From positions 57,889-121,888 of the forward strand of contig NZ_JGYX01000006.1 in assembly GCF_000741215.1 (NCBI RefSeq): 64,000 nt of DNA. The letters run 5' to 3'. Below the pieces are notes generated by a model, which made no database searches, had not been told where the DNA came from, and saw nothing but the letters and a program-made list of their open reading frames with translations. The first letter of the stretch is position 1; every line of letters begins with the position of its first letter. A program made the position numbers and the translations under genes. Positions 32,844-40,712 of the stretch are shown here, in pieces. Source of the DNA: Bifidobacterium pullorum subsp. gallinarum (GTDB lineage: Bacteria > Actinomycetota > Actinomycetes > Actinomycetales > Bifidobacteriaceae).

Positions 32844-35810
32844 ATGGTTGATCGCAATGATCAAACCGATGTGTCGGAGGCGACGAAGGCGCAGGAGGCC
32901 CTGCTGCATGACGTTGACCCGTCGCTGACCGATGCCAATGATGTAGCCAAGGCGCTGAACGTCGACCCGGCCACCGGCCTGAGCTCCGATGAAGCCAAGC
33001 GCCGTCTTGAGAAGTTCGGCCCGAACGAGCTGGCCAGCGCGCCGCCGGTGCCGAAGTGGAAGAAGTTCCTGGCCCAGTTCGAGGACCCGCTGGTCTACCT
33101 GCTGCTGGCCGCCACCGTGATCTCCACGATCGCGTGGTTCGTAGAGCGCATGAACGCGGCCCCCGGATCCGAAGGCGGCGAACCGCTGCCGTTCGATTCG
33201 ATCGTGATCGTGCTGATCCTGATCGTCAACGCCGTGCTCGGCTATATTCAGGAGGCCCGCGCCGAACAGGCCGTGGCCGCGCTCGCCCAGATGACCGCCC
33301 CGCAGACCTCCGTGCTGCGTGACGGCCAGGTCGTGCGCGTGAACACCTCCGAGGTCGTCCCCGGCGATATCGTCGTGCTCGGCGAGGGCGACACCGTCTC
33401 CGCCGACGGCCGACTGCTGACCGCCGCCTCTCTGCGCATCGCAGAGGCGAGCCTGACCGGCGAATCCGTGCCGGTCGGCAAGAAGCCGGAGACGCTGGAA
33501 AGCGCCAAGGCCCTCGGCGACCGCGCCAACATGGTGTTCAACGGCACGTCCGTGACCCAGGGCACCGGCCGCGCCGTCGTGACCGGCACCGGCATGAACA
33601 CGCAGGTCGGCAAGATCGCCGACATGCTCTCCCAGACCGAGGATGAGGCCACCCCGCTGCAGAAGGAGCTTGCGCACGTCTCGAAGATCCTCGGCATCGC
33701 CGTGTGCATCATCGCCGCGCTGGTGATCGTGGCCCTGTTCATCACCGAAGGCTTCACCGGCATCGAGGACGTCATCGACTCGCTGCTGCTGGCCGTCTCG
33801 CTGGCCGTGGCCGCCGTGCCCGAGGGCCTGGCCGCCATCATGACCGTCGTGCTCGCGCTCGGCGTGCAGCGCATGGCCAAGCACCACGCCATCGTCAAGA
33901 AGCTCAGCTCCGTGGAGACGCTGGGCTCCGCCTCCGTGATCTGCTCCGACAAGACCGGTACGCTGACCCGTAACGAGATGACCGTCGAGCGCGTCGTCAC
34001 CCCGTCCGGCGAGGTCTCGATCACCGGCACCGGCTACGCGCCGGTCGGCCAGATGGTCGGCGTGGACGGTTCCGACGTCAGCGAGGCCGTGCGCGCCGAG
34101 GTGCTGTCGACGCTTGTCGCCGGCACGCTGGCGAACGACGGCGACCTGCGCGAGAACAACGGCAAGTGGGAGATCGTCGGCGATCCGACCGAGGTGTCGC
34201 TGATCGTCGCGGCCCGCAAGACCAAGGCCGACAAGGCCACCGAGCGCTTCACCCGCGTGGCGGAGGTGCCGTTCACCTCCGAGCGCAAGCGCATGTCGAT
34301 CATCGCCAAGGACAACACCGAGGGCGGCAACCTGACCGTGTTCGCCAAGGGCGCCCCGGACGTGCTGCTGAGCTTCTGCTCGCGCATCGCGGTCGGCAAC
34401 CAGGTCCGCCCGCTCACCGACGGCGACCGCCAGGACATCCTGGCCGACGTCGAGCGCCTGTCCGGCGAGGCCTACCGTACCCTCGGCGAGGCCTACCGCC
34501 CGCTTGAGACCGCGTCGCTGGCCGCCGTGCCGGGCATCCGCGCCAACGCCGCCGGCGAGGTCTCCGACATCGCCGAACAGAGCGACGTCATTGAGAACGA
34601 CCTGATTTGGACCGGCATGGTCGGCATCATCGACCCGCCGCGCACCGAGGTGCGCGACTCCGTGGCCGAGGCCCGCCGCGCCGGCATCCGCACCGTCATG
34701 ATCACCGGCGACCACCCGCTGACCGCCGCCCGCATCGCCTCCGACCTCGGCATCATCGCCAAGGACGGCAAGGCGCTGACCGGCGACCAGCTGGACGCAC
34801 TGACCACCGACGAGGAGTTCGACAAGGCCACCTCCGAGGTCTCCGTCTACGCCCGCGTGGCCCCGGAGCACAAGCTCAAGATCGTGTCCTCGCTGCAGCG
34901 TCAGGGCAACATCGCCGCCATGACCGGCGACGGCGTCAACGACGCCCCGGCCGTCAAGACCGCCGACATCGGCGTGGCCATGGGCATCACCGGCACCGAG
35001 GTCACGAAGGAATCCGCCAAGATGATCCTGGCGGACGACAACTTCTCCACCATCGTGGCCGCCGTGCGCGAAGGCCGCGGCATCTTCGACAACATCCGCA
35101 AGTTCCTGCGCTACCTGCTGAGCTCCAACGTCGGTGAGGTGTTCACCGTGTTCGGCGGCGTCATGCTGGCCGGCGTGCTGGGCATCACCCAGCCCGAGTC
35201 CACCGGCGTGACCCTGCCGCTGCTCGCCACGCAGCTGCTGTGGATCAACCTGCTGACCGACGCCGCCCCGGCCCTGGCCATGGGCGTCGACCCGCAGACC
35301 GAGGACGTCATGAACCGCAAGCCGCGCAAGCTCACCGACCACGTGATTGACCGCGATATGTGGATCGACATCGCGTTCATCGGCATCATCATGGCCGCCG
35401 TCACGCTGATCGGCATGGACATGCACCTGGCCGGCGGCCTGTTCACCGACCGCTCCGTGGACGCTCTCGGCCACGAGGCCCAGCTGACCGAGGCCCGCAC
35501 GATGGGCTTCACGATTCTCGTGTTCGCCCAGCTGTTCAACGCGATTGCCTCGCGTTCGTCGCGCCAGTCCGCGTTCGTCGGCCTGTTCTCGAACAAGTGG
35601 CTGTGGGGCGCGATCGCCCTGTCCGTCGTGCTGCAGCTGCTGGTGATCTACGTGCCGTTCCTCAACGGCCCGTTCGGCACCACGCCGCTGAGCCCGCTGG
35701 CCTGGGTCGAGTGCATCTGCCTGGCCGCGTTCGTGCTCATCGCGTCCGAGATCTACAAGGCCATCATGCGCGCCATCGACAAGGCGCGTGGCAAGGAGCT
35801 GAGCCACTGA
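32844..35810 (+). CDS. Cation-translocating P-type ATPase (P2, calcium/sodium-pump like)
   Basis: A 988-residue pump. It has the N-terminal cation ATPase domain (LSSDEAKRRLEKFGPNEL), the actuator motif SLTGESVPV, phosphorylation motif CSDKTGTLT with D369, the ATP-binding KGAPDVLL and the hinge MTGDGVNDAPAVKTADIGVAMG. Ten membrane helices are expected; helix 4 contains VAAVPEGLAAI and a late helix QLLWINLLTDAAPALAMG. These fit P2A/P2-type Ca2+ or Na+ export pumps; ion choice is not certain. Start: ATG at 32844 with GAGGAG 10 nt upstream. The gene has its own promoter and terminator, and strongly biased codons. Confidence 0.93.
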   Translation: MVDRNDQTDVSEATKAQEALLHDVDPSLTDANDVAKALNVDPATGLSSDEAKRRLEKFGPNELASAPPVPKWKKFLAQFEDPLVYLLLAATVISTIAWFVERMNAAPGSEGGEPLPFDSIVIVLILIVNAVLGYIQEARAEQAVAALAQMTAPQTSVLRDGQVVRVNTSEVVPGDIVVLGEGDTVSADGRLLTAASLRIAEASLTGESVPVGKKPETLESAKALGDRANMVFNGTSVTQGTGRAVVTGTGMNTQVGKIADMLSQTEDEATPLQKELAHVSKILGIAVCIIAALVIVALFITEGFTGIEDVIDSLLLAVSLAVAAVPEGLAAIMTVVLALGVQRMAKHHAIVKKLSSVETLGSASVICSDKTGTLTRNEMTVERVVTPSGEVSITGTGYAPVGQMVGVDGSDVSEAVRAEVLSTLVAGTLANDGDLRENNGKWEIVGDPTEVSLIVAARKTKADKATERFTRVAEVPFTSERKRMSIIAKDNTEGGNLTVFAKGAPDVLLSFCSRIAVGNQVRPLTDGDRQDILADVERLSGEAYRTLGEAYRPLETASLAAVPGIRANAAGEVSDIAEQSDVIENDLIWTGMVGIIDPPRTEVRDSVAEARRAGIRTVMITGDHPLTAARIASDLGIIAKDGKALTGDQLDALTTDEEFDKATSEVSVYARVAPEHKLKIVSSLQRQGNIAAMTGDGVNDAPAVKTADIGVAMGITGTEVTKESAKMILADDNFSTIVAAVREGRGIFDNIRKFLRYLLSSNVGEVFTVFGGVMLAGVLGITQPESTGVTLPLLATQLLWINLLTDAAPALAMGVDPQTEDVMNRKPRKLTDHVIDRDMWIDIAFIGIIMAAVTLIGMDMHLAGGLFTDRSVDALGHEAQLTEARTMGFTILVFAQLFNAIASRSSRQSAFVGLFSNKWLWGAIALSVVLQLLVIYVPFLNGPFGTTPLSPLAWVECICLAAFVLIASEIYKAIMRAIDKARGKELSH

Positions 35811-35863
35811 GCCCGGCTTTCCGCCCAGGCCTGACGGCCTGATGGCCTGATCCGAAACGCTAA

Positions 35864-35898
35864 GGCGCCCGCCCCGTTGATTGGGGCGGGCGCCTTGC
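35864..35898 (+). terminator. Terminator between P-type ATPase and dcd
   Basis: GGCGCCCGCCCC (35864-35875) pairs with GGGGCGGGCGCC (35883-35894), followed by TTGCCAT on the plus strand and TTAGCGTTT on the minus strand. It could serve both convergent genes. Just before it, GGCCTGA is repeated three times. Confidence 0.7.
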
Positions 35899-35952
35899 CA
35901 TATGGTAGCTAACTGGCCTATTCGTTGCAGTGCAACAGCGCCGGTGCCATGC

Positions 35953-36534
35953 TCAGTCGGTGATGTCGGCCTTGTAGAAGTTCACGTAGGAACGGCTCGG
36001 GGTCGGGCCTCGCTGGCCCTGGTAGTGCGAGCCGGTCTCCTTGGAGCCGTACGGGTGCTCGGCCGGCGAGGACAGCTGGAAGAAACACATCTGGCCGATC
36101 TTCATACCCGGCCACAGCTTCACCGGCAACGTGCTCACGTTCGAGAGCTCCAACGTGATATGCCCCTCAAAGCCCGGGTCGATGAACCCGGCCGTCGAAT
36201 GCGTCAGGATACCCAGACGCCCCAGCGAGCTCTTGCCTTCCAGACGGGCGGCGATCGTGTTGTCCAGCTTGACGTACTCCCAGGTGGAGCCCAACGCGAA
36301 TTCGCCAGGGTGCAGGATCCACGGTTCATCCGAAGCCACTTCGAACTGCTCGGTCAGCGCCCCCTGATTCTCCGCCGGATCCACGTAGGTGTAGGCGTGG
36401 TTGTTGAACAGGCGGAAGAAGCGGTCGAGCCGTACATCGATCGACGCGGGCTGAACCATCTCGGGCGTCCACGGGTCCAGCGAGATATGACCATCGGCCT
36501 GGGCGGCCAGAATGTCGCGATCGGACAGCAGCAT
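35953..36534 (-). CDS. dcd: dCTP deaminase, possibly dUMP-forming
   Basis: A 193-residue trimeric dUTPase-fold enzyme. Signature elements are MLLSDRDI at the start, [37 protein letters not shown], and the C-terminal [11 protein letters not shown] nucleotide-closing tail. It makes dUTP from dCTP. The sequence is close to the mycobacterial bifunctional form that goes on to dUMP, so that activity is possible. Start: ATG at 36534 with AAAGGAG upstream. The gene stands alone. A leader of about 65 nt contains GCATTGCC/GGGCAATG inverted bases. Confidence 0.95.
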   Translation of the reverse strand: MLLSDRDILAAQADGHISLDPWTPEMVQPASIDVRLDRFFRLFNNHAYTYVDPAENQGALTEQFEVASDEPWILHPGEFALGSTWEYVKLDNTIAARLEGKSSLGRLGILTHSTAGFIDPGFEGHITLELSNVSTLPVKLWPGMKIGQMCFFQLSSPAEHPYGSKETGSHYQGQRGPTPSRSYVNFYKADITD

Positions 36535-36797
36535 CGGAGTCTCCTTTGCATTGCCGCGCATCCATCCGGTCGCGCGGTCGGGCAATGTAACGTGTTCTCT
36601 GCTCACCAGTCTAGCGTCCCGCAGACGCAAACGCCGCCTAGATGGGCGAGATGGCATCGTGACGGGCAACGCCCTTGGGACAGATGACCTGTGTTACAGC
36701 GCGGTTCGTCATGCCTTTGTCCGGTAATGTTCATCTGACGTCCAGAATTCTCAGGAACTTATCAGAAAACCTCAGACATGTGCCCAGCATCGGGTGG

Positions 36798-36919
36798 TTA
36801 CATAATAACTGTCAGCACAACAGCTGGCCAGGAGCCGCAGCAGTTCCCGACAATTGAACCCTTTCTTCTTCTCTCTCCTTTCTCGCCCCGGTGGTCAACC
36901 CCACCGGGGTTCTTTCTTA
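36798..36919 (+). ncRNA. Candidate small RNA or leader transcript ending in a strong terminator
   Basis: No convincing gene lies between 36670 and 36980, yet a TTACATAATAAC promoter-like stretch (36798 on) is followed about 85 nt later by a strong intrinsic terminator (36886-36919). Upstream are repeated CTCAG/TCAGA motifs (36720-36780). A short transcript of about 110 nt, rich in pyrimidines at its 3' part, would result. It does not match tmRNA, RNase P or SRP RNA by eye. It may instead be a premature-termination leader of the next gene. Confidence 0.35.
36886..36919 (+). terminator. Intrinsic terminator without an evident upstream gene
   Basis: CCCCGGTGG (36886-36894) and CCACCGGGG (36901-36909) form a stem, followed by TTCTTTCTT on the plus strand. 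Confidence 0.75.
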
Positions 36920-36970
36920 TCCGACCATCCGTAACCGAGCCCGGAGGGGGTGAATGAAACGAGGGCGGGA

Positions 36971-36982
36971 TATAGTGTGGGT
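36971..36982 (+). promoter_or_regulatory. Leaderless-type -10 of the esterase-like hydrolase gene
   Basis: TATAGT (36971-36976) ends 6 nt before the ATG at 36983, and no Shine-Dalgarno sequence intervenes. Confidence 0.5.
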
Positions 36983-37741
36983 ATGAGCGAGCATGAGCAG
37001 CAGCCTTTGATCGGACGTGAATCCACCGTAGTGCCGGGCCGGTTCGGCGAGCCGTTGACGGTGACCGACGTGGTATGGTCCCGAGGCGGGGGCAACGCGG
37101 CGCCCCGCCGTCCGATGTTCCTGTGCCTGCACGGTTGGGGCTCCAACGAGGAGGATCTGGCCGACCTGATGCGGCATATCGCCCCGTACAACGACTTCGC
37201 GTCGTTGCGGGCGCCGTTGCGGCTGCCCGGATTCGGCATGGGAGAGTTCGGGTTCGGCTCGGGCGCGTACTCGTGGTTCCATGACTGCGTGCCGTCCGGC
37301 GAAGACCTCGATTACGATGCATACGCGGCGGCGACCGCGATCGACGCATGGGTGGCGGCGAACATTGCCGACGACCGCGATGTGGTGCCGATCGGGTTCT
37401 CCCAGGGCGGTCTGCTGGCGATCCACCTGCTGCGCGTGCATCCGGAACGCTACCGTGCCGCGATCAGCTTGTCCGGATTCCTCGCACCCGGCATCGTGGC
37501 CGGCACCGCGCCGGCGGACGATCGCTTGGCCGAGCGGGAGACGCCGATGTTCTACGGGTACGGCGCCCGCGACGGGATCATCCCCCGCAGCGAGCTGCAC
37601 GCCACTGCGGCCTGGCTGGAGGAGCATACGTGGCTGACGTCCCAGTGCTACCGGGACCTGGACCATGCGGTGAATCTGGAGGAGCTGGCCGACATCCGCC
37701 GATGGCTGGTCACGCACGATATCGCCTCCGGCATCATGTAG
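36983..37741 (+). CDS. Alpha/beta hydrolase, phospholipase/carboxylesterase-like
   Basis: A 252-residue alpha/beta hydrolase. It shows the oxyanion LHGWGSNEEDL, the nucleophile elbow IGFSQGGLLAI with S140, a late acid region FYGYGARDGIIP (Asp) and YRDLDHAVNLEEL (His). This matches the phospholipase/carboxylesterase branch (Abhydrolase_2). No signal peptide, so it is cytoplasmic. I chose the ATG at 36983, just after a TATAGT box; a GTG at 36950 is in frame but has its GGAGG too close. The substrate is unknown. Confidence 0.82.
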   Translation: MSEHEQQPLIGRESTVVPGRFGEPLTVTDVVWSRGGGNAAPRRPMFLCLHGWGSNEEDLADLMRHIAPYNDFASLRAPLRLPGFGMGEFGFGSGAYSWFHDCVPSGEDLDYDAYAAATAIDAWVAANIADDRDVVPIGFSQGGLLAIHLLRVHPERYRAAISLSGFLAPGIVAGTAPADDRLAERETPMFYGYGARDGIIPRSELHATAAWLEEHTWLTSQCYRDLDHAVNLEELADIRRWLVTHDIASGIM

Positions 37742-37759
37742 CCGGCGGGATTCGACGGA

Positions 37760-39835
37760 TCAGAGGCTGGCGTCGGCGTCCACGCTCATCACGTACACGT
37801 TGCGGCGCAACGCGCGGGCCTGCGCGCGCGTGATGTCGCCCGCCTCGAACATGTCCTGGATGATGCCCATCTCGATGCCGTAGCTCTCTCGTTTGACATC
37901 ATCGGCCATCGTGAACGCGGCCGCGCCGGCGCCGACGTTCGGCCGCGCCCGGAGCGTGGCCTCCGCGCGCCGGTAGTCGAGCAGCAGCAGCGAGCAGTGC
38001 TCGGTGCTGTACCGGGTGCCGCGGATCTCGTCGTACAGGCGATTGATGACGTGCTCGATGGCCTCGACCTGCAGCGCGCGTACGCGCTCGGTCACCTCAT
38101 CCTCGCTGAGCAACGGCGTGGTGCGCTGGATCTTGCTGATGACGCGGCGGGTGAGCGCCTGCGTGCGGCGCTGCAGGGCGCGCACGCGTCCACGGATCTG
38201 GGAGACCGCGTGCCCCGAGGAATCGTGGTCGGCCGCATGACGCAGGGTGTCCATGATCTGATCGAGCATGCGCTCGCAGGCCTCGATGCCCAGATCCCGA
38301 TCGTGGCCGTCGGGGGAGGGCTGCGCCCGCAGCGTGGCCAGCCGTTCCTTGATGAAGTCCTTCTCCCAGTACAGTGCGTCGATCTGCAGCTGCTCGAAGC
38401 CGTGCGGATCCACGCCGCCGATGCGCTGCTTGAGCCGGGTGATGCGTTTGGTGTACGAGTCGATGACCATCAGCACCGCGCGTCGATTCTCCGGGGTGAT
38501 GCGCTGGGTCAGCTCCTCCACGGTGCGCCGCAGCACGTCGATGGTGATCTCGGTGATCTCGTGCGAATCGTCCGTGCCACGGTTCGGCGCGATGAGCGGC
38601 AGCAGGAAGTTCGCCAGCAGCAGGGTGACGATGATGACGCCGGAGGCGATGAAGATCAGCTCGTCGCGCATCGGGAACAGGTCGCCGGCCGCCGTGAAGA
38701 ACGGGATGGTCAGCATCAGGGACAGTGTGATCGTGCCCTTCGGTCCGCCGAACGTCATCACGGCGGCGGAACGCCACCGTTCGGGCGTCATGCGCCGGCG
38801 CCTGCCGGTGTGCTGGTCCTTGGTGACGCGCAGCACCGCCGCCACCCATAGGAAGCGCATCGCAATCACCACCAGCGCCACCAGCAGAATCACCGAGATC
38901 AGCATCGGATTGCTGACCCCCGGATCCTCCCAGCTGCGGCTCATCGCATCCGGCAGCAGCATGCCCAACAGGATGAACACCGCGCCGTTCAGGCTGAACG
39001 AGAGCACCGCCCACACGCTGGAGGAGACGATGTTGGTGCGCGCCACGTTCGGACCGATGCCGGTGTGGTCGAACCGGATCAACAGCCCGCAGGCCACCAC
39101 CGCCAGGATGCCGGAGACGTGGGCGATGTCCTCCGCCGCCAGATACAGCAGGAACGGCAGGAACAGCTCCATCAGGATGCGCGTGGTCGTGGTCTCCCAA
39201 CCCAGCGAGCGGATCGTCTCGAACAGCCAGTTGACCACAAGGCCGACGGCCAGACCGAACAACGTGCCGCCGATGAACGAGACCACGAATTCGCCGGCCG
39301 CCTCGCCGAACGAGAAGACGCCGGTCACCGCGGCCAGGATCGAGAACTGGAAGCCCACAATGCCGGAGGCGTCGTTGAACAGCGATTCGCCCTTGAGCAC
39401 GCTGAGCTGGCGTTGGGTCAGCGCTGCCTCCTTGCCCAGCGAACTGACCGCCACCGCGTCGGTCGGCCCCAGCGCGGCGCCGAGCGCGAACGCCGCGGCC
39501 AGCGGAATCGCCGGCCAGAACGTGTGCACGGTGAATCCCACGGCCACCATGGTGGCGATCGCCAAACCGATGGCCAGCGACAGCGAGATCTTCAACGACT
39601 TGAACAACGCCGATTTGTCGATTTCATGCGCCTCCAGATACAGCAGGGGCGCGATGAACAACACCATGAACAGTTCGGGGTCGAGTTCGGTGTCGGGGAA
39701 GAACGGCAGGTAGGTGGCCAGCACACCGAGCGCGATCTGCACCAGTGGCGTCGAGATCTTCGGCAGGAACCGGCTCAGGAACGAGGAGAGCACCACCGCG
39801 GCCAACACACAGAGAATCAGGGTGAATGTATCCAT
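37760..39835 (-). CDS. Na+/H+ antiporter, CPA1 (NhaP) family
   Basis: A 691-residue protein. About 12 helices occupy residues 1-430, with the CPA1 ion-binding helix GPTDAVAVSSLGKE and the ...LFNDASGIVGFQF stretch. A long hydrophilic C-terminal domain (about 440-691) is rich in charged coiled-coil-like helices. It probably exchanges Na+ or K+ for H+ in pH and salt balance. The tail is larger than in minimal NhaP proteins and may be regulatory. Start: ATG with GAGAGGAG upstream. It is transcribed alone and converges with the esterase-like gene 18 bp away. Confidence 0.92.
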   Translation of the reverse strand: MDTFTLILCVLAAVVLSSFLSRFLPKISTPLVQIALGVLATYLPFFPDTELDPELFMVLFIAPLLYLEAHEIDKSALFKSLKISLSLAIGLAIATMVAVGFTVHTFWPAIPLAAAFALGAALGPTDAVAVSSLGKEAALTQRQLSVLKGESLFNDASGIVGFQFSILAAVTGVFSFGEAAGEFVVSFIGGTLFGLAVGLVVNWLFETIRSLGWETTTTRILMELFLPFLLYLAAEDIAHVSGILAVVACGLLIRFDHTGIGPNVARTNIVSSSVWAVLSFSLNGAVFILLGMLLPDAMSRSWEDPGVSNPMLISVILLVALVVIAMRFLWVAAVLRVTKDQHTGRRRRMTPERWRSAAVMTFGGPKGTITLSLMLTIPFFTAAGDLFPMRDELIFIASGVIIVTLLLANFLLPLIAPNRGTDDSHEITEITIDVLRRTVEELTQRITPENRRAVLMVIDSYTKRITRLKQRIGGVDPHGFEQLQIDALYWEKDFIKERLATLRAQPSPDGHDRDLGIEACERMLDQIMDTLRHAADHDSSGHAVSQIRGRVRALQRRTQALTRRVISKIQRTTPLLSEDEVTERVRALQVEAIEHVINRLYDEIRGTRYSTEHCSLLLLDYRRAEATLRARPNVGAGAAAFTMADDVKRESYGIEMGIIQDMFEAGDITRAQARALRRNVYVMSVDADASL

Positions 39836-39941
39836 GGTGCTCCTCTCTGCGCGGCGGTGGCCGGATGGGCTGTGGCCAGGCGCGAACGCCGCTTAGTACT
39901 CATCGTAGGGAAACCCGCCGATTGCGTGAACGCGCGGCCGT

Positions 39942-39954
39942 TAGACTGGACAGC
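39942..39954 (+). promoter_or_regulatory. Leaderless-type -10 of tadA
   Basis: TAGACT (39942-39947) ends 7 nt before the ATG at 39955. There is no Shine-Dalgarno sequence between them. Confidence 0.5.
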
Positions 39955-40518
39955 ATGACGAACGACGAGGCGATGGGGCGCGCATTGGCGCTTGCGCAGC
40001 AGGCCGCGGCCGAGGGCGATGTGCCGGTGGGCGCCGTGGTGCTCGACGCCGAGGGCCGCGTGATCGGCGAGGGGCGGAACCGGCGTGAGGACAACGGCGA
40101 TCCGTTGGCCCACGCCGAAGTGCTGGCGATGCGGCAGGCCGCACGCCGACGCGTTGCGGAGTCGGGGCCGATCGTGGCGACTGCCGATGCGACCGGCCCA
40201 CGTCCGGACACGGATGCGACCGGTCCGGGGGCGGACGCGGTTCGCGTGGGCGTGGCCGATGCCCGTCGGGCATGGAATCTGGCCGACTGCACGCTGGTCG
40301 TGACGCTGGAGCCGTGTCCGATGTGCGCGGGCGCCTGCCTGCAGACGCATATCGGGCGCATCGTGTTCGGCGCGTGGGACGCCAAGCTGGGCGCCTGCGG
40401 CTCGGTGTGGGACATTCCGCGCGATCCGCACATCGGCCATAGCCCCGAGGTCATCGGCGGTGTCCGGGAAGGGGAGTGCGCGGCCCTCCTGGGGGAGTTT
40501 TTTGCGTCGCGTCGCTGA
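39955..40518 (+). CDS. tadA: tRNA-specific adenosine deaminase with an unusual insertion
   Basis: A 187-residue zinc deaminase. The catalytic H53-A-E55 (LAHAEVLAM) and zinc ligands C121 and C124 (TLEPCPMCAGACL) are intact. The late FGAWDAKLGACGSVWDI matches TadA. Known role: A-to-I conversion at the wobble base of tRNA-Arg(ACG). Between HAE and PCxxC there are 68 residues instead of about 30 in the E. coli enzyme. The extra stretch (about residues 66-108) contains a DATGP motif twice and is low in complexity. I start at 39955, 7 nt after TAGACT, so the mRNA may be leaderless; the frame is open upstream but has no ribosome site. Confidence 0.9.
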   Translation: MTNDEAMGRALALAQQAAAEGDVPVGAVVLDAEGRVIGEGRNRREDNGDPLAHAEVLAMRQAARRRVAESGPIVATADATGPRPDTDATGPGADAVRVGVADARRAWNLADCTLVVTLEPCPMCAGACLQTHIGRIVFGAWDAKLGACGSVWDIPRDPHIGHSPEVIGGVREGECAALLGEFFASRR

Positions 40519-40528
40519 GACGGATTCG

Positions 40529-40553
40529 CACCACCCTGCGGCATCGGGTGGTG
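40529..40553 (+). terminator. Stem-loop after tadA
   Basis: CACCACCC (40529-40536) pairs with GGGTGGTG (40546-40553), 11 nt after the stop. No U tract follows. The rest of the gap to 40712 is AT-richer and must hold the promoter of the alpha-galactosidase gene, but no clear hexamer pair stood out. Confidence 0.45.
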
Positions 40554-40712
40554 AGGGTTGAAATTCCGCCACTGCGATTGTCGTAATTCGAGATAGTGCG
40601 AACCCTTATTTTTTTCCAAAACTCAGAACACTCCGTTGCCGGTCAAATAAAGCCGTTCGCTCTACCATCGGAACCATCGACCAACCGATCCAACCCATGA
40701 AGGAGTGGTGCA

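Noticed and set aside
32823..35807. A 994-codon open frame antisense to the P-type ATPase gene
   Set aside because: Same cause: shadow of biased codons, low-complexity product, no ribosome site or domain.
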